37,696 nt of DNA, taken from positions 1 to 37,696 of the forward strand of contig JAGHUM010000062.1 of NCBI GenBank assembly GCA_018064855.1. The letters are read 5' to 3'. The notes below the pieces were generated by a model. That model was not told the DNA's origin, made no database searches, and saw only the letters and a list, made by a program, of their open reading frames with translations. The position numbers and the translations under genes were made by a program. Shown in pieces: positions 6,880-15,992 of this stretch; within the stretch, counting starts at the first letter, position 1; each line of letters begins with the position of its first letter. The DNA is from Candidatus Physcocola equi (GTDB lineage Bacteria > Bacteroidota > Bacteroidia > Bacteroidales > Paludibacteraceae).

Positions 6880-9264
6880 ATGGATAATTTCCTGGATGAT
6901 TTGAATGACAGCCAGCGGGAGGCCGTTTGCTTTAATGATGGTCCTTCTTTGGTAGTTGCAGGCGCAGGCTCTGGTAAGACACGTGTTCTCACTTATAAAA
7001 TAGCGAAACTGATAGAGGATGGTTTAAGACCTTCCTCTATTTTGGCGTTGACTTTTACGAACAAGGCTGCTCGTGAAATGAAGGAACGTATTGGTAAATT
7101 GGTGGGAGAGGAAAATGCGAAAAAACTTTGGATGGGTACGTTTCACTCCATTTTCGGAAGAATTCTTCGCAAGGAGGCAGATGCACTTGGTTTTAACTCT
7201 GATTTTACAATTTACGATTCGCACGACTCACACAATGTGGTAAAGGCAATTATCAAGGAGAGAAAATTAGACGATAAGGTATATAGTCCTAAAAAGGTGG
7301 CAAGTAGAATTTCGGAAATGAAAAACGAACTAGTCTCACCCGAAGCCTATGCCGCTAAATCGGCATATCATGATTATGACGTACAACAGCGTATGCCGCT
7401 TTTCAATGAAATTTACCGCCAATATTGTCAGCGTTGTAAAGACGCCAATTCGATGGATTTCGACGACTTGCTGATGTTTACCAATGTGCTGTTTCGTGAT
7501 AATCCTCAGATACTTGCAAAATATCAAAATATTTTCAAATTCATCTTGGTCGATGAGTATCAGGATACCAATTTTTCCCAGTTCCTTATTGTGAAGAAAC
7601 TGGCACAAAAAAACAAGCGAATCTGTGTGGTTGGTGACGATGCGCAAAGTATTTATTCTTTCCGTGGCGCGCGAATTGAGAATATTCTCAATTTTGAAGA
7701 TACATACAAAGATGACGGTGTGCGTGTGATTCGATTGGAGGAGAATTATCGATCCACTCCAAATATTGTGGCGGCAGCCAACAGCCTTATTCAGAAGAAT
7801 ACAAAACAAATCAAGAAAAATGTTTTCTCCAGCAAGGAACAAGGTGCGCCGGTTGCTGTATTGAGTTCATATTCTGATTTTGAGGAGAGCACAAAGATTG
7901 CTGGAATCATAAAAAATATATTGGCGAAGGACAAAAGTCTGACCTATGCTGATTTTGCCATATTGTATAGGACGAATGCGCAGTCGCTTACATTTGAAAA
8001 AACATTCCGTACAAACAATATCCCTTATCGTTTGTGGGGAAGCACCTCATTTTACGAAAGAGGAGAAATAAAAAATGTTCTGGGGTATTTGCGATTGATT
8101 ATCAATCCAAACGACGAGGAAGCGTTTAAGCGTGTGGTAAATTATCCAACGCGTGGCATTGGCGACACCACAATAGGCAAGATTCTTGATGTCGCTCATG
8201 AAAAGCGTGTCAGCGCATGGTCTGTGATTTGTGATCCTGTGGCTATGGGGCTTTCTGTAAATGCGGGTACTGTTGTTAAACTTAGTGGTTTCCGCGAACT
8301 TATAGAGCGTTTCATAGCAAAAAAAGAAGAACTTGACGCTTATGAATTGGCAGAAATAGTCATTCATCAAAGTGGTGTGTGGGCTGACTTGCAGAAAGAT
8401 AAATCTCCGGAAGGTATGTCGCACAAGCAAAACGTCGAAGAGCTGCTCAATTCTCTTAGTGCTTCTGCCGTTTCTCATCTGGAATCGGATGGCGAACCAT
8501 ATATGCTTGGCGATTTCATGGCGGAAGTGGCTCTTATGACTTCCATGGATGATGATGATTCTGCATCAAACGAGAAGGTGACGCTTATGACTGTTCATGC
8601 GGCAAAGGGGTTGGAGTTCAAAAACGTGTTTGTTGTCGGGGTGGAAGAAAATCTTTTCCCAAGCCAAATGAGTTCCGGCACGGAAGACGGTGTCGAGGAA
8701 GAAAGACGTTTGTTTTATGTGGCAATAACGCGTGCTGAAAAATTTTGTGTGCTTTCTTATGCGAAAAGTCGCATGAGAAATGGTGCGCCTTCCATATCCA
8801 ATCCAAGTCGTTTTATTAAAGATATCGACAGCAGTCTGTTGAATTTTGATCTGGCACCTGATTATTTATCCCTTTATTCGAGGGTAAATTCAAAAGCACA
8901 GTTGGATAAAAACAACCATACTTTGACATCTTCCTACAAAGTGAATCCTGTCCGAACACAGCCTCGCTTTAATGTCCGCCCCTTGGAGGTTGAAGGTAAG
9001 ACGAGTGGTGGGCTTATTGGTGGAATACCACAAAATAAGCCGCGTCGTTTGGCTCCTATGCCTTCTGCTTTGTCTTCTGGACCTTCGGGTGAAGGTGTGG
9101 ATGTGAAAGTTGGAGATAAAGTGGTTCATCCTCAGTTTGGTCATGGTCAAGTAGTAAAGATTGAAGGTTTAGGGACCCCCATGCCAAAAGTGGTGGTGGC
9201 TTTTGATGCGATTGGTGAAAAAACTTTGATTTTGAAGTATGCAAAAATTAAAGTGATTCGTTGA
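6880..9264 (+). CDS. uvrD: UvrD/PcrA-type superfamily 1A DNA helicase
   Basis: A 794-residue ATP-dependent 3'-5' helicase for repair and replication-fork processing. Motifs appear in order: Walker A AGAGSGKTRVL (from about 28), TFTNKAAREMKER (Ia), DEYQDTN (about 225), GDDAQSIYSFRGA (about 251), LEENYRST (IV), MTVHAAKGLEF (V, about 570) and RRLFYVAITRA (VI, about 609). The C-terminus (about 740-794) has GDKVVHPQFGHGQV, a Tudor-like module known in PcrA that contacts RNA polymerase. Length is normal for the family. Start at ATG 6880 (MDNFLDDLNDSQREAV); the frame extends two codons upstream to a TTG. It follows the HPPK-like gene by 22 bp and is probably the last gene of that operon. Confidence 0.95.
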   Translation: MDNFLDDLNDSQREAVCFNDGPSLVVAGAGSGKTRVLTYKIAKLIEDGLRPSSILALTFTNKAAREMKERIGKLVGEENAKKLWMGTFHSIFGRILRKEADALGFNSDFTIYDSHDSHNVVKAIIKERKLDDKVYSPKKVASRISEMKNELVSPEAYAAKSAYHDYDVQQRMPLFNEIYRQYCQRCKDANSMDFDDLLMFTNVLFRDNPQILAKYQNIFKFILVDEYQDTNFSQFLIVKKLAQKNKRICVVGDDAQSIYSFRGARIENILNFEDTYKDDGVRVIRLEENYRSTPNIVAAANSLIQKNTKQIKKNVFSSKEQGAPVAVLSSYSDFEESTKIAGIIKNILAKDKSLTYADFAILYRTNAQSLTFEKTFRTNNIPYRLWGSTSFYERGEIKNVLGYLRLIINPNDEEAFKRVVNYPTRGIGDTTIGKILDVAHEKRVSAWSVICDPVAMGLSVNAGTVVKLSGFRELIERFIAKKEELDAYELAEIVIHQSGVWADLQKDKSPEGMSHKQNVEELLNSLSASAVSHLESDGEPYMLGDFMAEVALMTSMDDDDSASNEKVTLMTVHAAKGLEFKNVFVVGVEENLFPSQMSSGTEDGVEEERRLFYVAITRAEKFCVLSYAKSRMRNGAPSISNPSRFIKDIDSSLLNFDLAPDYLSLYSRVNSKAQLDKNNHTLTSSYKVNPVRTQPRFNVRPLEVEGKTSGGLIGGIPQNKPRRLAPMPSALSSGPSGEGVDVKVGDKVVHPQFGHGQVVKIEGLGTPMPKVVVAFDAIGEKTLILKYAKIKVIR

Positions 9265-9274
9265 TTTTTTGCAA

Positions 9275-9313
9275 ATGAAAAACTTGATTTTTCATCGTAG
9301 TTTGGTAATTTTA
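9275..9313 (+). promoter_or_regulatory. Hairpin and candidate promoter before the AsmA-family gene
   Basis: ATGAAAAA (9275-9282) pairs perfectly with TTTTTCAT (9288-9295) and could act as a weak terminator for uvrD. TTG (9284-9286) with TAATTTTA (9306-9313), 19 bp apart, is a one-mismatch Bacteroidetes promoter overlapping it. The two readings overlap and neither is certain. Confidence 0.4.
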
Positions 9314-9349
9314 CGAAAAAATTGATTGTTTAATTATTTTCTGATTCAA

Positions 9350-12205
9350 ATGAAAGTATTAAAGTGGATTGGGGGCATAATTTTAGCCTTGGTTGCCCTG
9401 CTTTTTCTTATTCCTTTTGCTTTTAACGGAAAAGTAAAGGACTTCGCTTTGGAACAAGCTAATCAAATGCTTGAGTCTGATGTTTATCTTGGAGATGTGT
9501 CTATCTCTTTGTTCCGTGACTTCCCTGATGCTTCAATTTCGTTGAATGATTTTGGTGTGGCTGGAAGGGATACTTTTGCGGGTGACACGCTCGTTAGTGC
9601 GGAAAAACTCAGAGTTGTAGTAGATATTGCAAGTTTGTTGTCCGACAATTACAATATTAAGAAAATCACACTCGAAAACGCGAATCTTCATGCCAAAGTG
9701 CTTGCCGATGGTCGAGCTAACTGGAACATCGTAAAAGAAGATACTTCTGCTACAACCGAAGTTGATACTACAGCTTCTGCTCCGCTGAAACTTTCTTTGA
9801 AAAGAGTTTCGCTGAAGAATGTCAATGTGAAGTATGACGATTATCAGAGCAATGCTTTTGGTGAGGTTAATAAGATTTTCCTCTATCTTCGTGCTGATAT
9901 GTCTCAAGACTCTTTGACTGTGGCAAATGTGGAGGAATTGGACTTGGATGTTGATAAAATCGCATATTCTGATTCTTCTATCAATGCAAATATTAACAAT
10001 TTTGCTTTTGATTTCAGTGGCGATGTCAGCGATGCTAAAGCCAAGTTGATCAGTAAACTCGGCATTGATAAAGTGAATTTGGCAATGGCAAACATTCCTT
10101 ATTTGTCTGATGTTAAGGTCGCTGCAAATATAGATGTGGATGCTGACTTGGCCAACAACAAATATGTGTTGGGTGACAATAATATTGCAATCAACGACAT
10201 TAAGGCAAATATGTCTGGATTTGTGCAGATGATTGACACTACAGCAATCGATATGGATGTGAAACTCAATACACCTGCTCTCCAGTTCAAAGATATCTTG
10301 TCTTTGATTCCTGCTGTTTATAAGAATGATTTCGCGTCTCTTGAAACTGATGGTAAAGTGGCTCTCGATGCTTGGGCTAAAGGGCGTATGGAAGGTGATA
10401 AACTGCCTGCCTTTGATGCTAAGTTGAAAGTGGAAAATGCTCGTGTGAAATATCCGGCACTTCCTAAGCAGATTGAAAACATCAATATTGATGCCGAAGC
10501 GTCAAGCAAGGGTGGTGTGGCAGACAATGTGGAAGTGAATGTTCCAAACTTTTCTTTGGTTATGGCTGGCAATCCGTTCCAGGCTAGTTTGAATTTGAAA
10601 ACCCCAATCTCAGACCCTGATTTTAAGGCTGCAGTAAAGGGTGTTGTTGATTTCAATTCGATTAAGGATGTTGTTCCTCTTACGGGTATCAATTTGGCTG
10701 GTAAACTTAATGCTGATGCAAATGCGGAGGGGCGTCTTTCTTATGTGGAAAAAGAACAGTACGATAAGTTCGCTTTTGCCGGTACTCTTGATGTTCAAGA
10801 TGTACGCATCAATGGAGATTCTGTTGGTATTGATTTGAATATGCCGCTTGCTAATGTGGTGTTCTCAAATCAGGCTGTTGCGCTTAATGCTTGCAAAATC
10901 AATATCGGTAAAAATGATTTCTCTATCAACGGAAAACTTGAGAATTTCTTGCCTTATGTGATGTCTGATGGTACTGTGAAGGGTAACCTTAATGTGTCTT
11001 CCAACCACATAAATGTAAACGATTTTCTTGGTGAGTCGGAACCGGTTGATGAAAATGCTGAAACTCTCCCTGAACAGCAGGCTGATGGTGTGGAAATCCC
11101 AGATCACATCGATTTCAATTTGAATCTTAATGTCGCTCAACTTTTGTTTGACAAAATTGAAATCTCAAACATAAAATCAACAGTTGGTGTGCAGAATAGA
11201 GTGGCTGCTATTAAGAACTTCACTTGTAATACAATGGATGGCTCTTTGGCTATGAACGGCTCTTATTCTACGCAAGATGTCAGCAAACCGACTGCTGATT
11301 TCAACATGAAGATTTCCAAGATGTCAATTCCAAAGGTGTTCTCTCAGGTTCAGACTGCTAACAGATTTGCACCTGCGCTTAAAAATACCGAAGGTAAATT
11401 TGATATGAATATTCAGTTGAATACTCTTATGGATCATACAATGGCTCCAGTTCTCAATACAGTCAATGCCAAGGGTCTTTTTGCAACTGATGATGTTGAG
11501 GTTAAGAATTCTGAAGTGTTTAAGCAAATAGCGACTGCCGTTAAATATGAAGATTTTAAGCAGCCTAAGTTCAAAGACCTAAAAGTGAACTTCGTTATTA
11601 AAGATGGTAAACTTACTGCAGATCCTTTCGAAACCGTACTTTCGCGCTCAATTTTGAATGTTGCTGGTTTCTCTACTTTGGCTCAGGAATTGGATTATGA
11701 TTTCACTATTTCATTACCAAACAGTCTCAGTGAAAAAACAAACATTCCTCTTAAGTTTAATGTGAATTTGCTGGGTACTTTCACAAATCCTAAGTTGAAA
11801 GTGGATATGATCTCCACTGCAGAGGCTGTAAAAGAAGTGGTGAAAGAGAAGGTGACCGCAGTCGTGAATGAAGCCCGTGAAAAAGCAATTGCAAAAGCGA
11901 AAGCAACGCAGCAGAAGTTGATGGCTGAAGCTAAAACACAAGGCGAAAAACTGGTTGCAGAAGCGACAAAAGCGGGTGATAAGTTGGTTGCCGAAGCTGA
12001 AACGCAAGGACAAAACATGGTTTCGCAGTCAAAAAATCCAATTGAGAAAAAAGCAAAACAAAAACTTGCTGATAAACTTGTTTCTGATGCAAAACAAAAG
12101 CGTAGCAAACTTATTGATGAAGCAAACAAGAAGTCAAGCAATATCCAGACTGAAGCGCAAGCAAAGTCTGATAAGCTTATTAAGGAAGCAGAAGCAACAA
12201 AATAA
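9350..12205 (+). CDS. AsmA-family protein with long Ala/Lys-rich C-terminal helix region
   Basis: A 951-residue envelope protein. AsmA-like proteins are anchored in the inner membrane with a large periplasmic beta-rich region; relatives are implicated in outer-membrane assembly and lipid transport. Here one N-terminal transmembrane helix (about 5-25) is followed by the AsmA-type segments FPDASISLNDFGV and ANLHAKVLADGRANWNI, then long repetitive beta-strand sequence. Residues from about 820 to 951 differ: a run of helical repeats (AKAKATQQKLMAEAKTQGEK, then KLVAEA twice) rich in Ala, Lys, Glu and Gln and predicted to form a long coiled coil. I chose ATG 9350 (MKVLKWIGG) as start. It is followed by a strong terminator and is probably monocistronic. 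Confidence 0.88.
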   Translation: MKVLKWIGGIILALVALLFLIPFAFNGKVKDFALEQANQMLESDVYLGDVSISLFRDFPDASISLNDFGVAGRDTFAGDTLVSAEKLRVVVDIASLLSDNYNIKKITLENANLHAKVLADGRANWNIVKEDTSATTEVDTTASAPLKLSLKRVSLKNVNVKYDDYQSNAFGEVNKIFLYLRADMSQDSLTVANVEELDLDVDKIAYSDSSINANINNFAFDFSGDVSDAKAKLISKLGIDKVNLAMANIPYLSDVKVAANIDVDADLANNKYVLGDNNIAINDIKANMSGFVQMIDTTAIDMDVKLNTPALQFKDILSLIPAVYKNDFASLETDGKVALDAWAKGRMEGDKLPAFDAKLKVENARVKYPALPKQIENINIDAEASSKGGVADNVEVNVPNFSLVMAGNPFQASLNLKTPISDPDFKAAVKGVVDFNSIKDVVPLTGINLAGKLNADANAEGRLSYVEKEQYDKFAFAGTLDVQDVRINGDSVGIDLNMPLANVVFSNQAVALNACKINIGKNDFSINGKLENFLPYVMSDGTVKGNLNVSSNHINVNDFLGESEPVDENAETLPEQQADGVEIPDHIDFNLNLNVAQLLFDKIEISNIKSTVGVQNRVAAIKNFTCNTMDGSLAMNGSYSTQDVSKPTADFNMKISKMSIPKVFSQVQTANRFAPALKNTEGKFDMNIQLNTLMDHTMAPVLNTVNAKGLFATDDVEVKNSEVFKQIATAVKYEDFKQPKFKDLKVNFVIKDGKLTADPFETVLSRSILNVAGFSTLAQELDYDFTISLPNSLSEKTNIPLKFNVNLLGTFTNPKLKVDMISTAEAVKEVVKEKVTAVVNEAREKAIAKAKATQQKLMAEAKTQGEKLVAEATKAGDKLVAEAETQGQNMVSQSKNPIEKKAKQKLADKLVSDAKQKRSKLIDEANKKSSNIQTEAQAKSDKLIKEAEATK

Positions 12206-12223
12206 TAAGTTTTGACAAGAAAG

Positions 12224-12258
12224 AAAACGCAACACTCGCAAGGTGTTGCGTTTTTTGT
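12224..12258 (+). terminator. Rho-independent terminator after the AsmA-family gene
   Basis: AACGCAACAC pairs with GTGTTGCGTT around a 7-base loop, followed by six or more T residues (12251-12256). The stem is flanked by an A run and a T run, so it may work in both directions. Confidence 0.9.
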
Positions 12259-12277
12259 TTTAAGTGTTTTATCTTTG
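12246..12277 (+). promoter_or_regulatory. Promoter of the long pseudouridine synthase gene
   Basis: TATCTTTG (12270-12277) matches the -7 consensus exactly. A TTG at 12246-12248, 21 bp upstream, lies inside the 3' arm of the preceding terminator. The ATG is 19 bp downstream. Confidence 0.55.
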
Positions 12278-12296
12278 TACTATCAAACGTTTTTTT

Positions 12297-13970
12297 ATGA
12301 ATTCTTGTTTTCATCATTTTTCTTCATCAATCAAAGGATTACCCATACCGCGTCAGTTCACTTTCCCTTTTGCTTATATTCCTGCAAAACTGAGTGAAGT
12401 GGCTGCCAATGAGGTGAAAGCCTATGTCTCGCTCCATAGTGAATGGCATGATGAATTGGCGAAAGGAAAAATGTTTGGTGTTTTGGTGGTGAAAAATGAT
12501 CGAAACGAAATAGGGTATTTGGCTGCGTTTTCTGGTCAGTTGGCAGGTACTGCGACTCATTCTTTTTTCGTTCCTCCTGTATTTGACTTTTTAGATCCTG
12601 AAGGCTATTTTAAATGCCATGAGAATGAAATATCTGAAATCAACAATGAAATTGATTCCATTCAGCAATCTAACGCTTATTTTTCTGCGAAATCACATCT
12701 TCAGGAAATAACAAAACAGACTGAAGAAGAGGTGGAACGATACAAGCTGATGATGTCTGTTGCAAAAAACAGACGTGATGAGATGCGAAGTAATCAGATA
12801 TTATCTGCTGATGTGGAAAAGCAGTTGATTGCCGAAAGCCAATTTCAAAAGGCGGAGTTGAAAAGAATTAAGGCACGCGTTACAGAAAAGGTGTCTTCTG
12901 CCAAAAAAGAATTAAATCAAATTGAGAATGAAATCAATGCTTTGAAGCGGAAACGGGAGTCTCTTTCTGAATCTTTACAAAATTGGCTTTTCCAACATTT
13001 TGTTTTTCTCAATGCGCAAGGCGAAAAAGCGGATTTGTTGCAGATATTTCAAAAATCGTCTCGCCTTGTTCCTCCGTCTGGGGCGGGCGAGTGTTGTGCT
13101 CCGAAATTGCTGCAATATGCTTATACCAATGGCTTTATTCCCATTTCTATGGCTGAATTTTGGTGGGGACAATCTCCAAAGGCTGAAATAAGGCGGCATG
13201 GAGAGTATTATCCTGCTTGTAAAAGTAAGTGCGAGCCTATTTTGCGATTTATGCTTCAGGGACTTAACGTGGAAAACAGCCCTTTGTTGATGCGTGCCTC
13301 GAAAAAAGTGAGAATTTCCATTCTTTATGAGGATGATTACTTTATTGCTGTGGATAAACCAACCGGAATCTTGTCTGTTCCAGGAAAACTGGAGGCTGAT
13401 GATTTAATTTCGTTGCTTTTGCAGCAACTTCCGCATCAGAGGTTTTTGCTGCCTGTTCATAGGTTGGATATGGATACATCTGGTGTCATTCTGATTGCAA
13501 AATCGATGGAGTCGTTTAAGGCGTTGCAATATCTTTTTGAAAACAGGTTGGTGCATAAACGGTATGTGGCTGTGTTGGATGGCAATTTGAATCAACCAGC
13601 CCATAAAGTCTCATTCATGTTTCATGGAGAAAGTCATTCTGGAGGATTGATAGAGTTGCCATTACGTCCCGATCTTGATGATCGCCCTCGTCAGTTGGTG
13701 GACTTTAATCATGGAAAACCTGCTGTTACATATTGGGAAACAGTGGAGACAAAAGGATGTAGAACAAAAGTCTATTTCTATCCGCAAACAGGTAGAACGC
13801 ATCAGTTGCGTGTTCATTCTGCACACCAATTAGGGCTTGATACTCCTATTGTTGGGGATGATCTTTATGGAACTTCGGAAGATAGACTAATGCTTCATGC
13901 GGAGTCTATATCATTTGAGCATCCATTCACAGGTCAGGATGTGTTTATTCATTGCCTTCCCCCTTTTTGA
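12297..13970 (+). CDS. Long RluA-family pseudouridine synthase with N-terminal coiled-coil extension
   Basis: A 557-residue protein, about twice the length of a standard RluA enzyme. The N-terminal third (about 1-105) has FPFAYIPAKLSEVAANEV and FGVLVVKNDRNEIGYLAAFSGQL, a globular region. Residues about 110-225 are a Glu/Lys/Gln-rich coiled coil. A linker with GAGECCAPKLLQYAYTNG and FWWGQSP carries Cys residues that might bind a ligand. The C-terminal 220 residues are the catalytic domain with HRLDMDTSGVILIAK (catalytic Asp about 391) and QTGRTHQLRVHSAH. Comparable long RluA-like proteins exist in several bacteria; the role of the extension is unknown to me. I chose ATG 12297 over an upstream GTG at 12264, because the promoter box overlaps that region. 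Confidence 0.87.
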   Translation: MNSCFHHFSSSIKGLPIPRQFTFPFAYIPAKLSEVAANEVKAYVSLHSEWHDELAKGKMFGVLVVKNDRNEIGYLAAFSGQLAGTATHSFFVPPVFDFLDPEGYFKCHENEISEINNEIDSIQQSNAYFSAKSHLQEITKQTEEEVERYKLMMSVAKNRRDEMRSNQILSADVEKQLIAESQFQKAELKRIKARVTEKVSSAKKELNQIENEINALKRKRESLSESLQNWLFQHFVFLNAQGEKADLLQIFQKSSRLVPPSGAGECCAPKLLQYAYTNGFIPISMAEFWWGQSPKAEIRRHGEYYPACKSKCEPILRFMLQGLNVENSPLLMRASKKVRISILYEDDYFIAVDKPTGILSVPGKLEADDLISLLLQQLPHQRFLLPVHRLDMDTSGVILIAKSMESFKALQYLFENRLVHKRYVAVLDGNLNQPAHKVSFMFHGESHSGGLIELPLRPDLDDRPRQLVDFNHGKPAVTYWETVETKGCRTKVYFYPQTGRTHQLRVHSAHQLGLDTPIVGDDLYGTSEDRLMLHAESISFEHPFTGQDVFIHCLPPF

Positions 13971-14038
13971 ATGGCTTCTTTTTCAATTTGTTCTAAGAGA
14001 TTATTGATAAAACGTCTTTTATTATCTGTCAAATTAAC

Positions 14039-14046
14039 TAACTTTG
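14039..14046 (+). promoter_or_regulatory. Bacteroidetes -7 box of menB-menC
   Basis: TAACTTTG is an exact -7 consensus, 25 bp before the menB ATG. No TTTG is seen at the proper -33 position. The 13971-14038 stretch shows no terminator. Confidence 0.5.
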
Positions 14047-14071
14047 TATAAAACATCATAATGAATATAAT

Positions 14072-14896
14072 ATGAGTTCAAATAGAGATTGGAAAAAAAT
14101 AAAGGATTACAAAGACATTCGTTTCGAATTTTTTGAAGGAATTGCCAAAATCACAATATGCCGTGAGGAAGTGAGAAACGCTTTCCGCCCACAGACTAAC
14201 TTCGAGATGCTCGATGCTTTCCGAATTTGTCGCGAGACACCGGAAATTGGTGTGGTGGTGTTGACAGGACAAGGCGACAAGGCATTCTGCTCTGGTGGAG
14301 ATCAGCATTACAAGAGCCGTGGTGGTTATGTAGGAGAAGATGGGGTTCCTCGCCTGAATGTGTTGGATTTGCACAAAGCGATTCGTTCATTGCCTAAGCC
14401 GGTTATCGCCATGGTAAACGGTTTTGCCATCGGTGGTGGGCATGTCCTACATTTGGTTTGTGACCTGACTATTGCTTCGGAGAATGCCATATTTGGTCAA
14501 ACAGGACCAAAAGTGGGAAGTTTTGATGCCGGTTTCGGTTCTTCATATCTTGCCCGTATAGTTGGCCAGAAAAAAGCCCGTGAAATATGGTTCCTCTGTC
14601 GGCAGTATTCTGCAAAAGAAGCGGAAGAAATGGGCATGGTCAATAGAGTTGTTCCTTTTGATAAGCTGGAAGATGAAACCGTGGATTGGTGCAAGATCAT
14701 CCTTGAACGTAGTCCTATGGCGCTTCGTATGATTAAGCGTGGCTTGAATGCTGAATTGGATGGTCAGGCTGGACTTATGGAATTCGCCGGAGATGCTACT
14801 CTTATGTATTATATGATGGATGAGGCGCAGGAAGGTAAAACGGCTTTCTTGGAAAAACGCAAACCAGATTTTTCTAAATTCCCTAAGTTCCCATAA
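14072..14896 (+). CDS. menB: 1,4-dihydroxy-2-naphthoyl-CoA synthase
   Basis: A 274-residue crotonase-fold enzyme that closes the second ring in menaquinone synthesis, turning o-succinylbenzoyl-CoA into dihydroxynaphthoyl-CoA. Diagnostic segments are FCSGGDQ (about 71-77), [16 protein letters not shown] (oxyanion-hole region, about 109-124), [19 protein letters not shown] (about 141-159) and a C-terminal [12 protein letters not shown] tail. The [13 protein letters not shown] block separates MenB from other crotonases. Length is typical. It has its own -7 box and is followed by menC after 12 bp. The other men genes are not in this window. Confidence 0.97.
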   Translation: MSSNRDWKKIKDYKDIRFEFFEGIAKITICREEVRNAFRPQTNFEMLDAFRICRETPEIGVVVLTGQGDKAFCSGGDQHYKSRGGYVGEDGVPRLNVLDLHKAIRSLPKPVIAMVNGFAIGGGHVLHLVCDLTIASENAIFGQTGPKVGSFDAGFGSSYLARIVGQKKAREIWFLCRQYSAKEAEEMGMVNRVVPFDKLEDETVDWCKIILERSPMALRMIKRGLNAELDGQAGLMEFAGDATLMYYMMDEAQEGKTAFLEKRKPDFSKFPKFP

Positions 14897-14908
14897 TTTG
14901 TCTGTGAT

Positions 14909-15946
14909 ATGCTAAATGCTTCTTATTCTCGCTATGTGCTGAATTTCAAAGAACCTGGAGGTACTTCTCGTGGTGTTCTTCGTCAGAAGGAAACATATTT
15001 CATCCGAATTCAGGATGAGGATAAACCGGATGTGGTAGGAATTGGTGAGTGTGCCCTTTTTCGTGGTTTGTCGTATGAAGATACGCCAGACTATGAACGT
15101 GTCTTGGCCGACGCTTGTTGGAACTTTGATGCTTATGAACCTGATTTCCGCGAGCGTTTTCGCAATTATCCTTCTATTTTGATGGGTATTGAGACTGCTC
15201 TTGCCGATTTGCTCAACGGGGGGAAACAGAAACCTTTTAAATCTGATTTTACGGAAAATGGGGGGACAATTCAGATTAATGGATTAATCTGGATGGGTGA
15301 AAAAGACGTGATGAAGAAGCGTATTGAGCAAAAGTTGAATGATGGTTTCCAATGTATAAAGTTGAAAATTGGTGCCATAAACTTTGAAGATGAATTAGAT
15401 CTCATCGCCGATATTCGTTCTCGTTTCTCGGCTAAAGATGTGACTATTCGTGTGGATGCCAATGGCGCTTTTTCGGCTGCAGGTGCTCTTGAGTGCCTCG
15501 ATGCTTTGGCAAAATATGACATTCATTCTATAGAACAGCCAATCAAGGCGGGACAGTGGGATGCTTTGGTAAAACTTTGCGCCAATACTCCTGTTCCGAT
15601 TGCTCTTGACGAAGAACTTATTCCGATTTTGGATAAGGAACAAAAAACTGATTTCATTCGCGCTGTTCGTCCTCAGTTTTTGGTGCTTAAACCAAGTTTG
15701 CATGGCGGTTTCTCTGGCGCACAAGAATGGATAGATGCTGCAGATGCCAACAACGTCGGTTGGTGGATTACTTCGGCTCTTGAATCGAATATCGGATTGA
15801 ATGCGATTGCGCAGTGGACCTATTTAAAAGGGAATCCGCTTCCACAGGGTTTGGGCACCGGTGGCGTGTTCAGCAATAACACCATTCCTCAATTGGAATT
15901 GGTGGGCGACAAGTTGAGATATGCGCCGCAAGCGCCGGAATGGTGA
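14909..15946 (+). CDS. menC: o-Succinylbenzoate synthase
   Basis: A 345-residue enolase-superfamily enzyme that dehydrates SHCHC to o-succinylbenzoate in menaquinone synthesis. The muconate-lactonizing-type barrel residues are visible: KLKIG (catalytic Lys pair region, about 150-154), VDANGAF (metal Asp about 183), SIEQPI (metal Glu about 209), LDEEL (metal Asp about 234) and FLVLKPS (second catalytic Lys about 262). The N-terminal capping domain spans about 1-110. It lies 12 bp after menB on the same strand. It acts upstream of MenB, with the CoA-ligase MenE step between; menE is not next to it here. No T-rich terminator follows, only a short palindrome ATAGGCCTAT at 15980-15989 before the convergent gene. 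Confidence 0.93.
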   Translation: MLNASYSRYVLNFKEPGGTSRGVLRQKETYFIRIQDEDKPDVVGIGECALFRGLSYEDTPDYERVLADACWNFDAYEPDFRERFRNYPSILMGIETALADLLNGGKQKPFKSDFTENGGTIQINGLIWMGEKDVMKKRIEQKLNDGFQCIKLKIGAINFEDELDLIADIRSRFSAKDVTIRVDANGAFSAAGALECLDALAKYDIHSIEQPIKAGQWDALVKLCANTPVPIALDEELIPILDKEQKTDFIRAVRPQFLVLKPSLHGGFSGAQEWIDAADANNVGWWITSALESNIGLNAIAQWTYLKGNPLPQGLGTGGVFSNNTIPQLELVGDKLRYAPQAPEW

Positions 15947-15992
15947 TGATTTTGTCGTCACAGAGCCACCGGAAATCCTATAGGCCTATTGA

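Noticed and set aside
15947..15992. Terminator between menC and the convergent gene
   Set aside because: Only a 10-bp palindrome ATAGGCCTAT is present, without a T run attached; evidence is too weak.
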